Shown here: one piece after another, positions 25,797 to 33,629 of the stretch | Layout of the letters: each line of letters opens with the position of its first letter | Numbering within the stretch: the first letter of the stretch is position 1 | Assembly: GCF_041449215.1 (NCBI RefSeq) | Contig: NZ_JBGNFV010000001.1 | Location: forward strand, 5,659,001 to 5,723,000 | DNA from: Roseivirga sp. BDSF3-8 | GTDB lineage: Bacteria > Bacteroidota > Bacteroidia > Cytophagales > Cyclobacteriaceae | Direction of reading: 5' to 3' | DNA length: 64,000 bases | The notes under the pieces: model-generated | The model's input: the letters and a program-made list of their open reading frames with translations, nothing else | Database searches by the model: none | Told to the model about the DNA's origin: nothing | Program-made: the position numbers and the translations under genes

Positions 25797-26891
25797 ATGA
25801 AAAAAGTACTTACAATCGTTGCTGTTATTGCTGTGATAGGGCTGGTAGCCTTCCAGCTTATGCGGAATAAGGAAGAAATGGCGGAAAGTGCGAAGCTGGC
25901 GGAAAGGGTCAGTGACTTTATCCCTGTGCAACTGGGAGAGGTGGAGCTAAAAAGGCCTGAATCTGTGGTGCAGCCACTGGGCACCTTTGAGGCTATTACG
26001 GACCTGACGATCCTCTCACAGACGAGCGGGGTGGTGACGAGGATGTACCACCGTAAAGGTGAAACTGTAAAGAAGGGTGATCTGCTGGCACAGGTGGAAA
26101 ACGGCAGGCTGCAGGCTCAGGTAGATGCTGCCAAAGCGAACTATGAGAAGCTGAAGGTGGATGAAGAACGCTTTGAGAAACTCTACGAAAAAGAGGCTGT
26201 CACCAAGCGCCAGCTTGAGGATGTGCGCATAGGCCTGGCGAACGCTAACGCACAGTACGAAATCGCCCGCAAACAACTGGCTGATACGTACATCAGGGCG
26301 ACTACGCCGGGCACAATCAATGAGGACTACTTTCAGCAGGGCTCTAACATTACTATGAATGCAAAACTGTATGACATAGTGGATGTGAGCAAGCTCTACC
26401 TTAATGTGAAGGTGACCGCTAATAATATTATGAATGTGCAGGAGGGCAGCGGGGTAACGGTGACGACGGACCAGCACCCGGGGGCGGAATACAGGGGTAA
26501 AGTAACTGCTGTAGCTGCCAAAGCGGATGCCAGCATGAAGTATAATGTGGAAATACTGCTGGATAACGATAAGGAGAAACCGCTTAAAGCTGGCATGTTC
26601 GGCAAGGCTGAGTTTCCCTTTAGGAGTGCGGATGAAGGGCTGTATATCAACCGTGACGCCCTTACCGGCAGCATAAAGGACCCTACGGTATTTGTGGTGA
26701 AGGACGGAAAAGCGCAACGGAAAAAGATAGTGGTAGGGGAAATTTTTGACAGTGAAGTGGAAGTGATAAAGGGCCTTGAGCAGGGGGACCAGGTAGTGGT
26801 AAACGGCCAGATCAACCTGAAGGAGGGCACGAAAGTGAAGCCTGTAAACGCTGGCAACGGGGGGACTACCTCTCCTTCGAAAGCTGAATAA
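25797..26891 (+). CDS. Efflux RND transporter periplasmic adaptor subunit
   Basis: A 364-residue membrane-fusion protein: N-terminal signal anchor (VLTIVAVIAVIGLVAFQL), barrel-sandwich half-motif (GVVTRMYHRKGETVKKGDLLAQVEN), helical hairpin (~100-165), second lipoyl half (TTPGTINEDYFQQGSNI), beta-barrel and membrane-proximal domain. It links the RND pump to TolC. It starts 14 bases after tolC and 32 bases before the pump gene. Confidence 0.93.
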   Translation: MKKVLTIVAVIAVIGLVAFQLMRNKEEMAESAKLAERVSDFIPVQLGEVELKRPESVVQPLGTFEAITDLTILSQTSGVVTRMYHRKGETVKKGDLLAQVENGRLQAQVDAAKANYEKLKVDEERFEKLYEKEAVTKRQLEDVRIGLANANAQYEIARKQLADTYIRATTPGTINEDYFQQGSNITMNAKLYDIVDVSKLYLNVKVTANNIMNVQEGSGVTVTTDQHPGAEYRGKVTAVAAKADASMKYNVEILLDNDKEKPLKAGMFGKAEFPFRSADEGLYINRDALTGSIKDPTVFVVKDGKAQRKKIVVGEIFDSEVEVIKGLEQGDQVVVNGQINLKEGTKVKPVNAGNGGTTSPSKAE

Positions 26892-26923
26892 GCGCCTTTA
26901 TTTCCTCTTAAAAGAACACAAGC

Positions 26924-29900
26924 ATGCAACTAGTTAAAACATCTATAAAGCGGCCTACGATCGTGGTGGTACTGTTTACGATACTGCTGGCCCTGGGCGC
27001 TTTCAGCTATACTCAGCTTAATTATGAGCTTATCCCTAAGATCAGCTCGCCTATCGTATCTGTCGTAACGGTGTACCCGGGTGCTTCTCCCTATGAGGTG
27101 GAAAACTCGGTAACCAAAGAGATAGAAGACGCTGTGTCTTCTATGGAAGGAATTAAAAAGATTACTTCTAACTCCATGGAAAGCGTATCTGTGGTGACGG
27201 TGGAGCTGGAGCAAAGTATGGACGTGGACCTGTCTCTGCAGGAGGCTCAGCGTAAGATCAATGCTATGATAAGTAATCTGCCGGATGATGTGGAGACGCC
27301 ATCACTGGGAAAGTTTGACCTGGGCGACCTGCCTATTATGAGGCTGGGGGTTGCGGCAGATGTGTCTCCTACGGTGCTGTATGACATGGTGGACCAGAAA
27401 ATAGTGCCTGAGCTGTCCAGGATACCGGGGGTGGCACAGGTAAATGTCCTTGGTGGGCAGGAGCGTGAGATCAGGGTAAATATAAATGAGGAACAGCTAC
27501 AGGCGCAGCAACTGAGCATTCTGCAGATCCGTCAGGCTATAGAGGGAGCGAATATGGACTTCCCTACGGGTAAGATCAAACAGGCGGACCAGCAGACTAC
27601 GATCAGGCTTACGGGTAAGTACTCTTCCCTGGAGCAGATGCGTAATCTGGTGATTGTGACGCGGCCCGACGGCTCGCTGGTAAGGCTGAGGGATGTGGCG
27701 GAAGTACAGGACACGAAGAAGGACGCTGAAATTTACAGCCGTGTAAACGGGGAGAACGCTATAGGCCTGACGATACAGAAACAAAGTGACGCCAATGCGG
27801 TGGAGATCAGTGAGCTTGCCAAGGCCAAAATGGCGGAACTGGAGCAAACGTTTGACAGCAACGGCCTTGCATTTAACATTGCCAGTGATAGTTCGGACTT
27901 TACACTGGAAGCTGCAGAAGGAGTAATGCATGACCTGGTTATCGCGATTGTGCTGGTGGCCTTCATCATGCTGCTCTTCCTGCACAGCTTACGTACGGCT
28001 GTGATTGTGATGGTGTCGGTACCGATGTCTATCATAGCGACTCTTACAGGAATGTACCTGTTTGGCTTCTCGCTGAACCTGATGTCTCTACTGGCGCTGT
28101 CTCTTGTAGTAGGTATTCTGGTAGATGATGCTATTGTGGTGATAGAAAACATCTACCGCCATATGGAGATGGGCAAGAACCGGATACAGGCTGCTTATGA
28201 TGGTGTACGCGAGATCGGGGTAACGGTGGTATCAATCACCCTGGTGATCATTGCGGTGTTTGTGCCTATCGCGCTTACGGGTGGTACGGTGGGTGACTTG
28301 CTGCTTCAGTTCTCTATTACTGTGGCACTGAGTACAGCACTGAGCCTGCTGGTAGCCTTCACGGTGATCCCCTTGCTGGCCTCACGCTTTGCGAAGGTGG
28401 AGCACCTGAACAAAAAATCTCTTGTGGGACGAGTGGTAAATGGCTTTGAGGGCATTGTTACGGGTTTTGAAAACAGCATGACGGGCAGCCTCAGGTGGGC
28501 TTTTAACCATAAAGCGATCGTACTGATTGGCTCTCTGCTGCTTTTTGCCGGCAGCTTCATGCTTGTGGGAGCAGGCTTTATCGGTAGTGAATTTGTGGCG
28601 TCGGGTGACCGGGGTGAATTCATCATCGAGGTGGAGATGCCGAAAAAATCGTCATTGGAAAACACGAACTTTACGGCGATGGAAATAGAGCGTTTCCTAA
28701 GCCGGTATGATGTGGTGCAGTCTGTGACCACGACGGTAGGCCAAACCAGCGGCCGCATGTCGAGCTCTACTGAGCCGTTCAAAGCGGAGGTGATGGTTAC
28801 GCTCATAGATAAGGACAAGCGTGAGGTAAGCACGGATATCTTTTCCCGTGAGGTAAAAATAGCCCTGGAGGAGAATATCCCGGGGGCTAAGATCAAGCCG
28901 GTGCCTGTAAGTATCATGGGTACTGCGGATGATGCGCCTATCCAGGTGATACTGGAAGGGTCTGACCTGGACCAGCTCCTGGCCTACTCTCAGGTGGTAA
29001 TGGACAGCCTTACAGGTATTGAGGGTACTACGGAGATACAGACGAGTGTGGATGAGGGCAACCCTGAGATCAAGGTGGAGGTAGACCGTGAGAAAATGGC
29101 TGACCTGGGCCTGACGATGCAAATGGTAGGTGGTACTATGCAGACGGCCTTTAGTGGTTCGCAGGAAACGAAATACCGTGACGGGGTGGATGAATATGAT
29201 ATCAGCATTCAACTGGACCAGTTTGACCGTGAGAATGCAGACGACATTCGCAAGCTGACGCTCATCAATAACCGTGGCGAGGCTGTACAGCTGGGGCAGT
29301 TTGTAACTGTGATAGAAGGCTCTGGCCCCAGCCGTCTGGAGCGCCTGGACAGAACTACTACGGTAACGGTAAAAGCTCAGGTGGTAGGGCGCCCGGTGGG
29401 TACTGTGGGTACGGAAGTTAACGAAATGGTGGCACGACTGGACATGCCTGAGGGGGTGGACTACCAGATGGGTGGCCAGCTTGAACGTCAGGGGGAAGCA
29501 TTTGGCAGCCTCTTCATTGCTCTTTTTGCTTCGCTTGCTTTGGTGTACCTGATTATGGTAGCTCTGTATGACAGCTACGCTTACCCTTTTGTGGTGATGT
29601 TCTCATTGCCGCTTGCGATAATCGGTGCGCTGCTTGCCCTGGCTCTGACTGGCAGTTCGCTGAGCATCTTCTCTATACTTGGTATGATCATGCTGATAGG
29701 ACTGGTCGCTAAAAACGCTATCCTGGTGGTGGACTTTACGAACCAACTTAAGGCGGCAGGCCTGGAAGTAAAGCAAGCACTTATAAAAGCTACGCAGGTG
29801 CGTATCCGCCCTATCCTTATGACTACTCTGGCTATGGCGATAGGTATGCTTCCTATTGCGCTGGCCTCAGGTGCGGGTGCGGAATGGAAGAACGGCCTCG

Positions 29901-30124
29901 CATGGGTGCTAATAGGGGGGCTTACCAGCTCGATGTTCCTTACGCTGATTGTGGTGCCTGTCATCTATTACCTTATGGACCGGGTACTGGCAACGTTCGG
30001 ATGGGATAAGCAGACTGAAATAGTACTTGAGGAAACGCCTATGGAAGAGCTTAATACGGAGATAGAGGAAAGTCTGGCTCAGGCTCAGAAGCATCAGCCA
30101 CGGCCTGAAGTTCATGCTGTTTAA
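26924..30124 (+). CDS. Efflux RND transporter permease (HAE1/AcrB-like)
   Basis: A 1066-residue inner-membrane pump with 12 helices and two large periplasmic loops. The proton-relay residues are present: Asp401-Asp402 in VGILVDDAIVVIENIYRH, and Lys930 in LIGLVAKNAILVVDF. N-terminal helix (KRPTIVVVLFTILLALGAF) and the pore-domain repeat YPGASPYEVENSVT are typical. Length and motifs fit the hydrophobe/amphiphile exporters that expel drugs, bile-like detergents or lipids. It is the last gene of the operon and is followed by a strong terminator. Confidence 0.95.
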   Translation: MQLVKTSIKRPTIVVVLFTILLALGAFSYTQLNYELIPKISSPIVSVVTVYPGASPYEVENSVTKEIEDAVSSMEGIKKITSNSMESVSVVTVELEQSMDVDLSLQEAQRKINAMISNLPDDVETPSLGKFDLGDLPIMRLGVAADVSPTVLYDMVDQKIVPELSRIPGVAQVNVLGGQEREIRVNINEEQLQAQQLSILQIRQAIEGANMDFPTGKIKQADQQTTIRLTGKYSSLEQMRNLVIVTRPDGSLVRLRDVAEVQDTKKDAEIYSRVNGENAIGLTIQKQSDANAVEISELAKAKMAELEQTFDSNGLAFNIASDSSDFTLEAAEGVMHDLVIAIVLVAFIMLLFLHSLRTAVIVMVSVPMSIIATLTGMYLFGFSLNLMSLLALSLVVGILVDDAIVVIENIYRHMEMGKNRIQAAYDGVREIGVTVVSITLVIIAVFVPIALTGGTVGDLLLQFSITVALSTALSLLVAFTVIPLLASRFAKVEHLNKKSLVGRVVNGFEGIVTGFENSMTGSLRWAFNHKAIVLIGSLLLFAGSFMLVGAGFIGSEFVASGDRGEFIIEVEMPKKSSLENTNFTAMEIERFLSRYDVVQSVTTTVGQTSGRMSSSTEPFKAEVMVTLIDKDKREVSTDIFSREVKIALEENIPGAKIKPVPVSIMGTADDAPIQVILEGSDLDQLLAYSQVVMDSLTGIEGTTEIQTSVDEGNPEIKVEVDREKMADLGLTMQMVGGTMQTAFSGSQETKYRDGVDEYDISIQLDQFDRENADDIRKLTLINNRGEAVQLGQFVTVIEGSGPSRLERLDRTTTVTVKAQVVGRPVGTVGTEVNEMVARLDMPEGVDYQMGGQLERQGEAFGSLFIALFASLALVYLIMVALYDSYAYPFVVMFSLPLAIIGALLALALTGSSLSIFSILGMIMLIGLVAKNAILVVDFTNQLKAAGLEVKQALIKATQVRIRPILMTTLAMAIGMLPIALASGAGAEWKNGLAWVLIGGLTSSMFLTLIVVPVIYYLMDRVLATFGWDKQTEIVLEETPMEELNTEIEESLAQAQKHQPRPEVHAV

Positions 30125-30155
30125 AGACGTTGTCCGTGTCAGTTTTGGTTGACAC

Positions 30156-30192
30156 CCCCGGTCGGGAATTCCCGGCCGGGGTTATTTTTTTC
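30156..30192 (+). terminator. Rho-independent terminator of the RND operon
   Basis: An 11-bp stem (30156-30166 with 30171-30181, one G-T pair) with an AATT loop, all G/C-rich, followed by a T-rich run from 30182. Confidence 0.92.
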
Positions 30193-30515
30193 CTGACGAG
30201 GGGGGAATTATTGACTAATAAATTTATTGAGTTGCTGAATTATGGTGAAAAGGTAGGGGATATTATCCTTATCTACCCAGTGTAAATGAGAGGAAGGCGG
30301 CTGGCCCTGGTACCAGGGATTGTAGGGCTTATTTGTGTAAGTAACCGGTGGAGTGATTCTGAAAGATGGCTCTAGTCAGGCTACGATGGTGTGCCGACGT
30401 GCTGCTATTTATTAGCTGGCTTAGTTAGCTGTAATTCAATACCGGGCTCAGAAACCCCTGCTATGTCTAAAGTATAAATAAACTTCTATCTTTCGGGGGG
30501 CAAAAAAGTGGCTGC
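30193..30515. other. Non-coding interval upstream of the CPBP gene
   Basis: No gene and no clear repeat was seen. It begins after the RND terminator; the part from 30205 to 30260 contains a degenerate ATTGA/TTGAG tract like those around the restriction island. Confidence 0.4.
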
Positions 30516-31197
30516 ATGCTGGGTATTTTAGTGATCTTACTGATATCATGGGTACTACTGTGGTTTTTTGAGGGGAGAAGCCTGATGGTGCTGGGGATAC
30601 TGCCGGCTGGCAGGAGGTTTATCCAGTTTTTAGTGGGCTTTATCCTTACGGCCCTGCTCTGCGCAGCAATTCAGTGCATTGAGGGCTGGCAAAGAGAGGC
30701 AGGATGGTCTTTAAATGCTGACTTCAGCCTTACTTCTCTGCTTCGGATGCTATGGTGGGACTTCCGGTCTGCTTACTGAGGAGCTTATCTTCAGGGGGGC
30801 TGTGCTGTTTATTCTTTTAAGGAGAATCGGGAAAAGCAATGCATTGCTCCTTTCTGCGGCGGCATTCGGGGTATACCATTGGTTTAGCTTCGGCCTATGG
30901 GGCAATGTGGTTCCTATGGTGGTGATCTTTACCGGTACGGGCCTAATGGGCTATGCGCTGGCCTTAGCCTATTACAAAACGGAGTCTGTGGCGCTACCTG
31001 TGGGCATACACCTGGGCTGGAACTTTACTCTTAATACTGTCTTTTCCAAAGGCCCTCTGGGCACGGGGGTGATGATAAGCTCCACCGCATTACCTCCTAA
31101 TACCTTGTTTTCGCTAATAGGTCTTATTGGTGCCCCCCTGCTTATATTGGCAGGGGTAAAGGTTTTGCTACCTCAAAAGGTACCTGTAGGGCGGTAA
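30516..31197 (+). pseudogene. CPBP-family intramembrane protease gene with a frameshift
   Basis: Two overlapping frames make one CPBP (CAAX protease/bacteriocin-processing) protein. Frame 1 (30516-30779) encodes the N-terminal helices and stops shortly after LLRMLWWDFR. The next frame carries TEELIFRGAVLF (the EExxFR site), VYHWFSFG and GIHLGWN with the two expected histidines, to the stop at 31197. The break lies at about 30750-30778 and needs one base removed or two added. The catalytic residues are intact in the second part but lack the first helices. It could be a real inactivation or an assembly error. Confidence 0.78.
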
Positions 31198-31236
31198 GTA
31201 TTCGTGTTTTTATCTTAACAGGCTGGCTATGTGTAT

Positions 31237-31273
31237 AAAAACAAAAAAGCCCGCTCCCCTGAAAGGAACGGGC
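31237..31273 (-). terminator. Terminator after the GG-leader peptide genes
   Basis: The stem GCCCG(C)TCC / GGA(A)CGGGC (31249-31257 with 31265-31273, one mismatch) is followed, on the minus strand, by TTTTTTGTTTTTAT. It ends the leftward transcript of the two peptide genes. Confidence 0.8.
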
Positions 31274-31293
31274 ATATATATGACTGTTTCAAT

Positions 31294-31488
31294 TTAACAC
31301 TGCATTGTATTAGGGTTCCAAATGCCACAGTTATACTGGCCGTAACATGCTGTATAATCAACTGTTTCACAGAGATTTACTGATTCGCAAATAGAGTCAG
31401 TCTCAAAACCGCCTCTTACGTTGCGCTGATTGGTCGTGCTGAAGCTCTTTACTTCAAGTTTGTCGAGGCTTAATTTTTCTTTCTTCAT
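31294..31488 (-). CDS. GG-leader cysteine-rich peptide 2 (RiPP/lanthipeptide-like precursor)
   Basis: A 64-residue peptide from the ATG at 31488. The frame is open further upstream, but the start is set by the conserved MKKEKLSL beginning. Leader: KLSLDKLEVKSF, then a double glycine at residues 26-27. The core (28-64) has five cysteines (34, 40, 48, 54, 64) and shares ETVDYTACYG with peptide 1. The leader type is known from Bacteroidota class I lanthipeptides and GG-leader natural-product precursors. No modifying enzyme or transporter lies within the window, so the mature product and its maturation are unknown. Confidence 0.78.
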   Translation of the reverse strand: MKKEKLSLDKLEVKSFSTTNQRNVRGGFETDSICESVNLCETVDYTACYGQYNCGIWNPNTMQC

Positions 31489-31521
31489 AGCTTTATTTGC
31501 TGTTAAAAATAAATTATTAAT

Positions 31522-31545
31522 CCAGTGGGAATTTCTTCTCACTGG
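31522..31545 (-). other. Hairpin between peptide genes 1 and 2
   Basis: CCAGTG (31522-31527) and CACTGG (31540-31545) pair, with further GAA/TTC pairing inside. It lies 33-57 bases before peptide 2 and after peptide 1 on the minus strand, and may be an intercistronic RNA stabiliser or attenuator. Confidence 0.55.
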
Positions 31546-31592
31546 AGGGTTTAAACATAGCGATTGATTCTGTTGATCAATTGTGGTTAGAA

Positions 31593-31778
31593 TTACTGGC
31601 ACATACCTGCGGTATCGTAGATCTGGCATTGACGATCACCATAACATGCTGTATAATCAACTGTCTCGCCATCGGGAATACAAAGATCGGAATAGGCGCC
31701 GCCCCTGGATCTGGCAGCAGCAGAGGTAGTAAAGCTTTTCACATTAAGCTGATCGAGGGATAATTTGTCTTTCTTCAT
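31593..31778 (-). CDS. GG-leader cysteine-rich peptide 1 (RiPP/lanthipeptide-like precursor)
   Basis: A 61-residue peptide. Leader MKKDKLSLDQLNVKSF, Gly26-Gly27 at the cleavage point, core of 34 residues with four cysteines (33, 45, 51, 60) and the shared ETVDYTACYG segment. It lies 104 bases upstream of peptide 2 on the same strand, so both are probably one transcript. The residues before the GG (SAAARSR) differ from those of the other two peptides. Confidence 0.8.
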   Translation of the reverse strand: MKKDKLSLDQLNVKSFTTSAAARSRGGAYSDLCIPDGETVDYTACYGDRQCQIYDTAGMCQ

Positions 31779-31801
31779 AGTCTGTTATCAATATATAAAC
31801 A

Positions 31802-31832
31802 TTATTTAATTCCATTAAAATAAGAAATTTTC
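31802..31832 (-). promoter_or_regulatory. Conserved 31-bp element upstream of peptide 1
   Basis: On the minus strand this 31-bp segment (starting GAAAATTTCTTAT) matches 33349-33379 at 28 of 31 positions. It ends 24 bases before the start codon of peptide 1. It is probably a shared promoter or 5' leader element. Confidence 0.6.
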
Positions 31833-32425
31833 ATTGCCAAAAAAGCCCCAAACGGAATAATTATACCTCACACAACTGCTCACCCTATTACCGAAGCTTA
31901 TTTTTGCGGAAATAAAGGGCTTTTGCCTACTATCTGACCAAGTGGATAGCTATTGCTTTTTACACCCGGGGGATGAGATCAGGCAGGGGGGAAAATAAAG
32001 TAAAGGAATTGTTGAGTAATAGAGTAACTGAGTTATGAATTGAGGTAAGAAAAAGGGAGAAATAAAGTGGCTTGCTTATAGGTTAAAAATTTGGGTGTGG
32101 CAAAAAATGGGCTTACACTCGCCACGAAATAATACAAATAAATACAACACATAGGAATACCAAGGATAGGACAAGGAATACCCCTGGTCTGGCCCTACTC
32201 GTAACGGAGAAGCAACGGAGCTAAGACGGTGAAAGTACGGAGCTAAGGACTGGACATGAGGAGGAAATTGAAAGGGCATGCAAAACACTCCCCTATAAAT
32301 AGTTCAAAAAACCACACAAAAATAGTGGAATGGGTGCAGGGCACTTTCACTATGTAATGATATGCATTACAAAGAAAAGATTATCAATTGAGGGGTGATT
32401 ATTATTGCGGTAAATCTAAATAAAC
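31833..32425. other. 593-bp non-coding interval
   Basis: I find no convincing gene. An 11-base direct repeat (ACGGAGCTAAG) occurs twice at about 32214-32246. A 19-bp palindrome lies at 32353-32371 (separate entry). The remainder is AT-rich with short TGAGTAATAGAG-like tracts near 32010. Confidence 0.4.
32353..32371. promoter_or_regulatory. Operator-like palindrome before the unknown gene at 32426
   Basis: TGTAATG (32353-32359) and CATTACA (32365-32371) form perfect 7-bp arms around a 5-base spacer, 54 bases before the ATG. No regulator gene is adjacent. Confidence 0.45.
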
Positions 32426-32989
32426 ATGGCGATAATCGATCCAAAAAATCTTTTACTACAGGGTATGTCGGGTAAGATCGGCAACCTGGTATTTAAGCAG
32501 ATGCCTAATGGCAAAACGCACGTGTCGGCAGTGCCACGAAACACGGGCAAGGGAAACACAGAAGCGCGCCACGCTACCCGGACGACGTTTAGAGCGGGCG
32601 TGCTTTACGCTCAAGAGGTATTGAAGGATGAGGGGGCAAGGGCTTATTATAAACGATATGGGCGTAAGCACCGGTATGAATACCATGCGGCTATAAGTGA
32701 CTATAAGCAGGCACCGGAAATAAAGGAAGTGAGCTTTATCAATAAGGGTAATGACCTGGAGCTGAGAATAGTGGCGGTGGATGATACACGGGTTTGCGCG
32801 GTGCGATGCGAATATGAAACGCCGGGAGGCAGGAAGGTGGTAAGGGCTATCGAAGACGAACTGAAGGATAGCTGGAACGCGAAAATACCGGTGGCTGCTT
32901 TATGTGGCGGCAGGGTTCGTATAGTGGCGGTGGACCGGCCGGGAAATGAGGATGAATATGTGATTGAACTGTCCAACTACCTGGGCTAG
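32426..32989 (+). CDS. Unknown protein with C-terminal beta-rich domain
   Basis: A 187-residue protein without a signal peptide. The N-terminus reads LLLQGMSGKIGNLVFKQMPNGKT, a Gly-rich pattern like that of Bacteroidota proteins of the DUF6266 kind; this resemblance is weak. A central basic helical part (YYKRYGRKHRYEYHAA) is followed by a ~90-residue beta-rich part (VSFINKGNDLELRIVAVDDTRV..., RVRIVAVDRPGNEDEYVIEL) that looks like an immunoglobulin-type fold. It stands between two GG-leader peptide loci but on the opposite strand. The function is unknown. Confidence 0.68.
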   Translation: MAIIDPKNLLLQGMSGKIGNLVFKQMPNGKTHVSAVPRNTGKGNTEARHATRTTFRAGVLYAQEVLKDEGARAYYKRYGRKHRYEYHAAISDYKQAPEIKEVSFINKGNDLELRIVAVDDTRVCAVRCEYETPGGRKVVRAIEDELKDSWNAKIPVAALCGGRVRIVAVDRPGNEDEYVIELSNYLG

Positions 32990-33130
32990 TAAGGAGGGTA
33001 TATGGGGAAACCTTAGGCTTTACTTATTCTTTATTCTCATTACTTCCACGATGGAGGGCTTTGAGTGATATGGTGGAAACTTTTGAATGCATAACCCCTG
33101 GGGCGGTGCCAGGAGTTTTGTATGTTGCTT

Positions 33131-33331
33131 TTATCGTGTACTACATGGATAGGATTGATAAAGCTGACAACCTCCTCCGCCTCCACAGGCAGAATAGTCG
33201 CAGGTTTCACACCAGTTGATGGACTGACATAAACTTCGATCACTCTCTGCACCACCTTTAATGGATTTTTTTAGCGAGGTTTTGAAACTTTGCACCTGCA
33301 GTTGGTGGAGGCTTAGTTTGTCTTTCTTCAT
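33131..33331 (-). CDS. GG-leader cysteine-rich peptide 3 (RiPP/lanthipeptide-like precursor)
   Basis: A 66-residue peptide. Leader MKKDKLSLHQLQVQSF with Gly26-Gly27, then a core with six cysteines (35, 41, 44, 49, 55, 63). ETCDYSACGG corresponds to ETVDYTACYG of peptides 1 and 2, and a GGGGG run follows. It is separated from the other two by 1.35 kb. It shares the 31-bp upstream element with peptide 1. Confidence 0.8.
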   Translation of the reverse strand: MKKDKLSLHQLQVQSFKTSLKKSIKGGAESDRSLCQSINWCETCDYSACGGGGGCQLYQSYPCSTR

Positions 33332-33348
33332 AGCTTCATATATTAATT

Positions 33349-33379
33349 TTAATTAATTCCATTATTATAAGAAATTTTC
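33349..33379 (-). promoter_or_regulatory. Conserved 31-bp element upstream of peptide 3
   Basis: It is the counterpart of 31802-31832 (28 of 31 bases identical on the minus strand) and ends 18 bases before the start codon of peptide 3. The distances to the starts differ slightly (24 and 18 bases). Confidence 0.6.
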
Positions 33380-33629
33380 TTCACAATAAGCATATTGACC
33401 AATAATAAAACACCCTTTCACCGAAATACACCTATCTATCTGCCCTCACACCCTACCTATGACTAAAACCGGCAGACATAGAGGCTTCCTGCAGCTATGT
33501 GACCGCTTCTTCTGCAAATCACTCATTTATTATACAATGAATCCGTCTGCCCCATGATTTTACCAGCTATTGCTTTTTTATTGACTAAATGTCTCCTTCT
33601 GTTCAAATTACAGCGACCAAACATGAACT

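Noticed and set aside
31489-31629. In-frame extension of peptide 2 upstream of MKKEKLSL
   Set aside because: All three peptides share the same start, and the extension contains the intercistronic hairpin and the end of peptide 1.
32076-32288. 70-codon minus-strand open frame
   Set aside because: It covers a short direct repeat and has no recognisable protein character.
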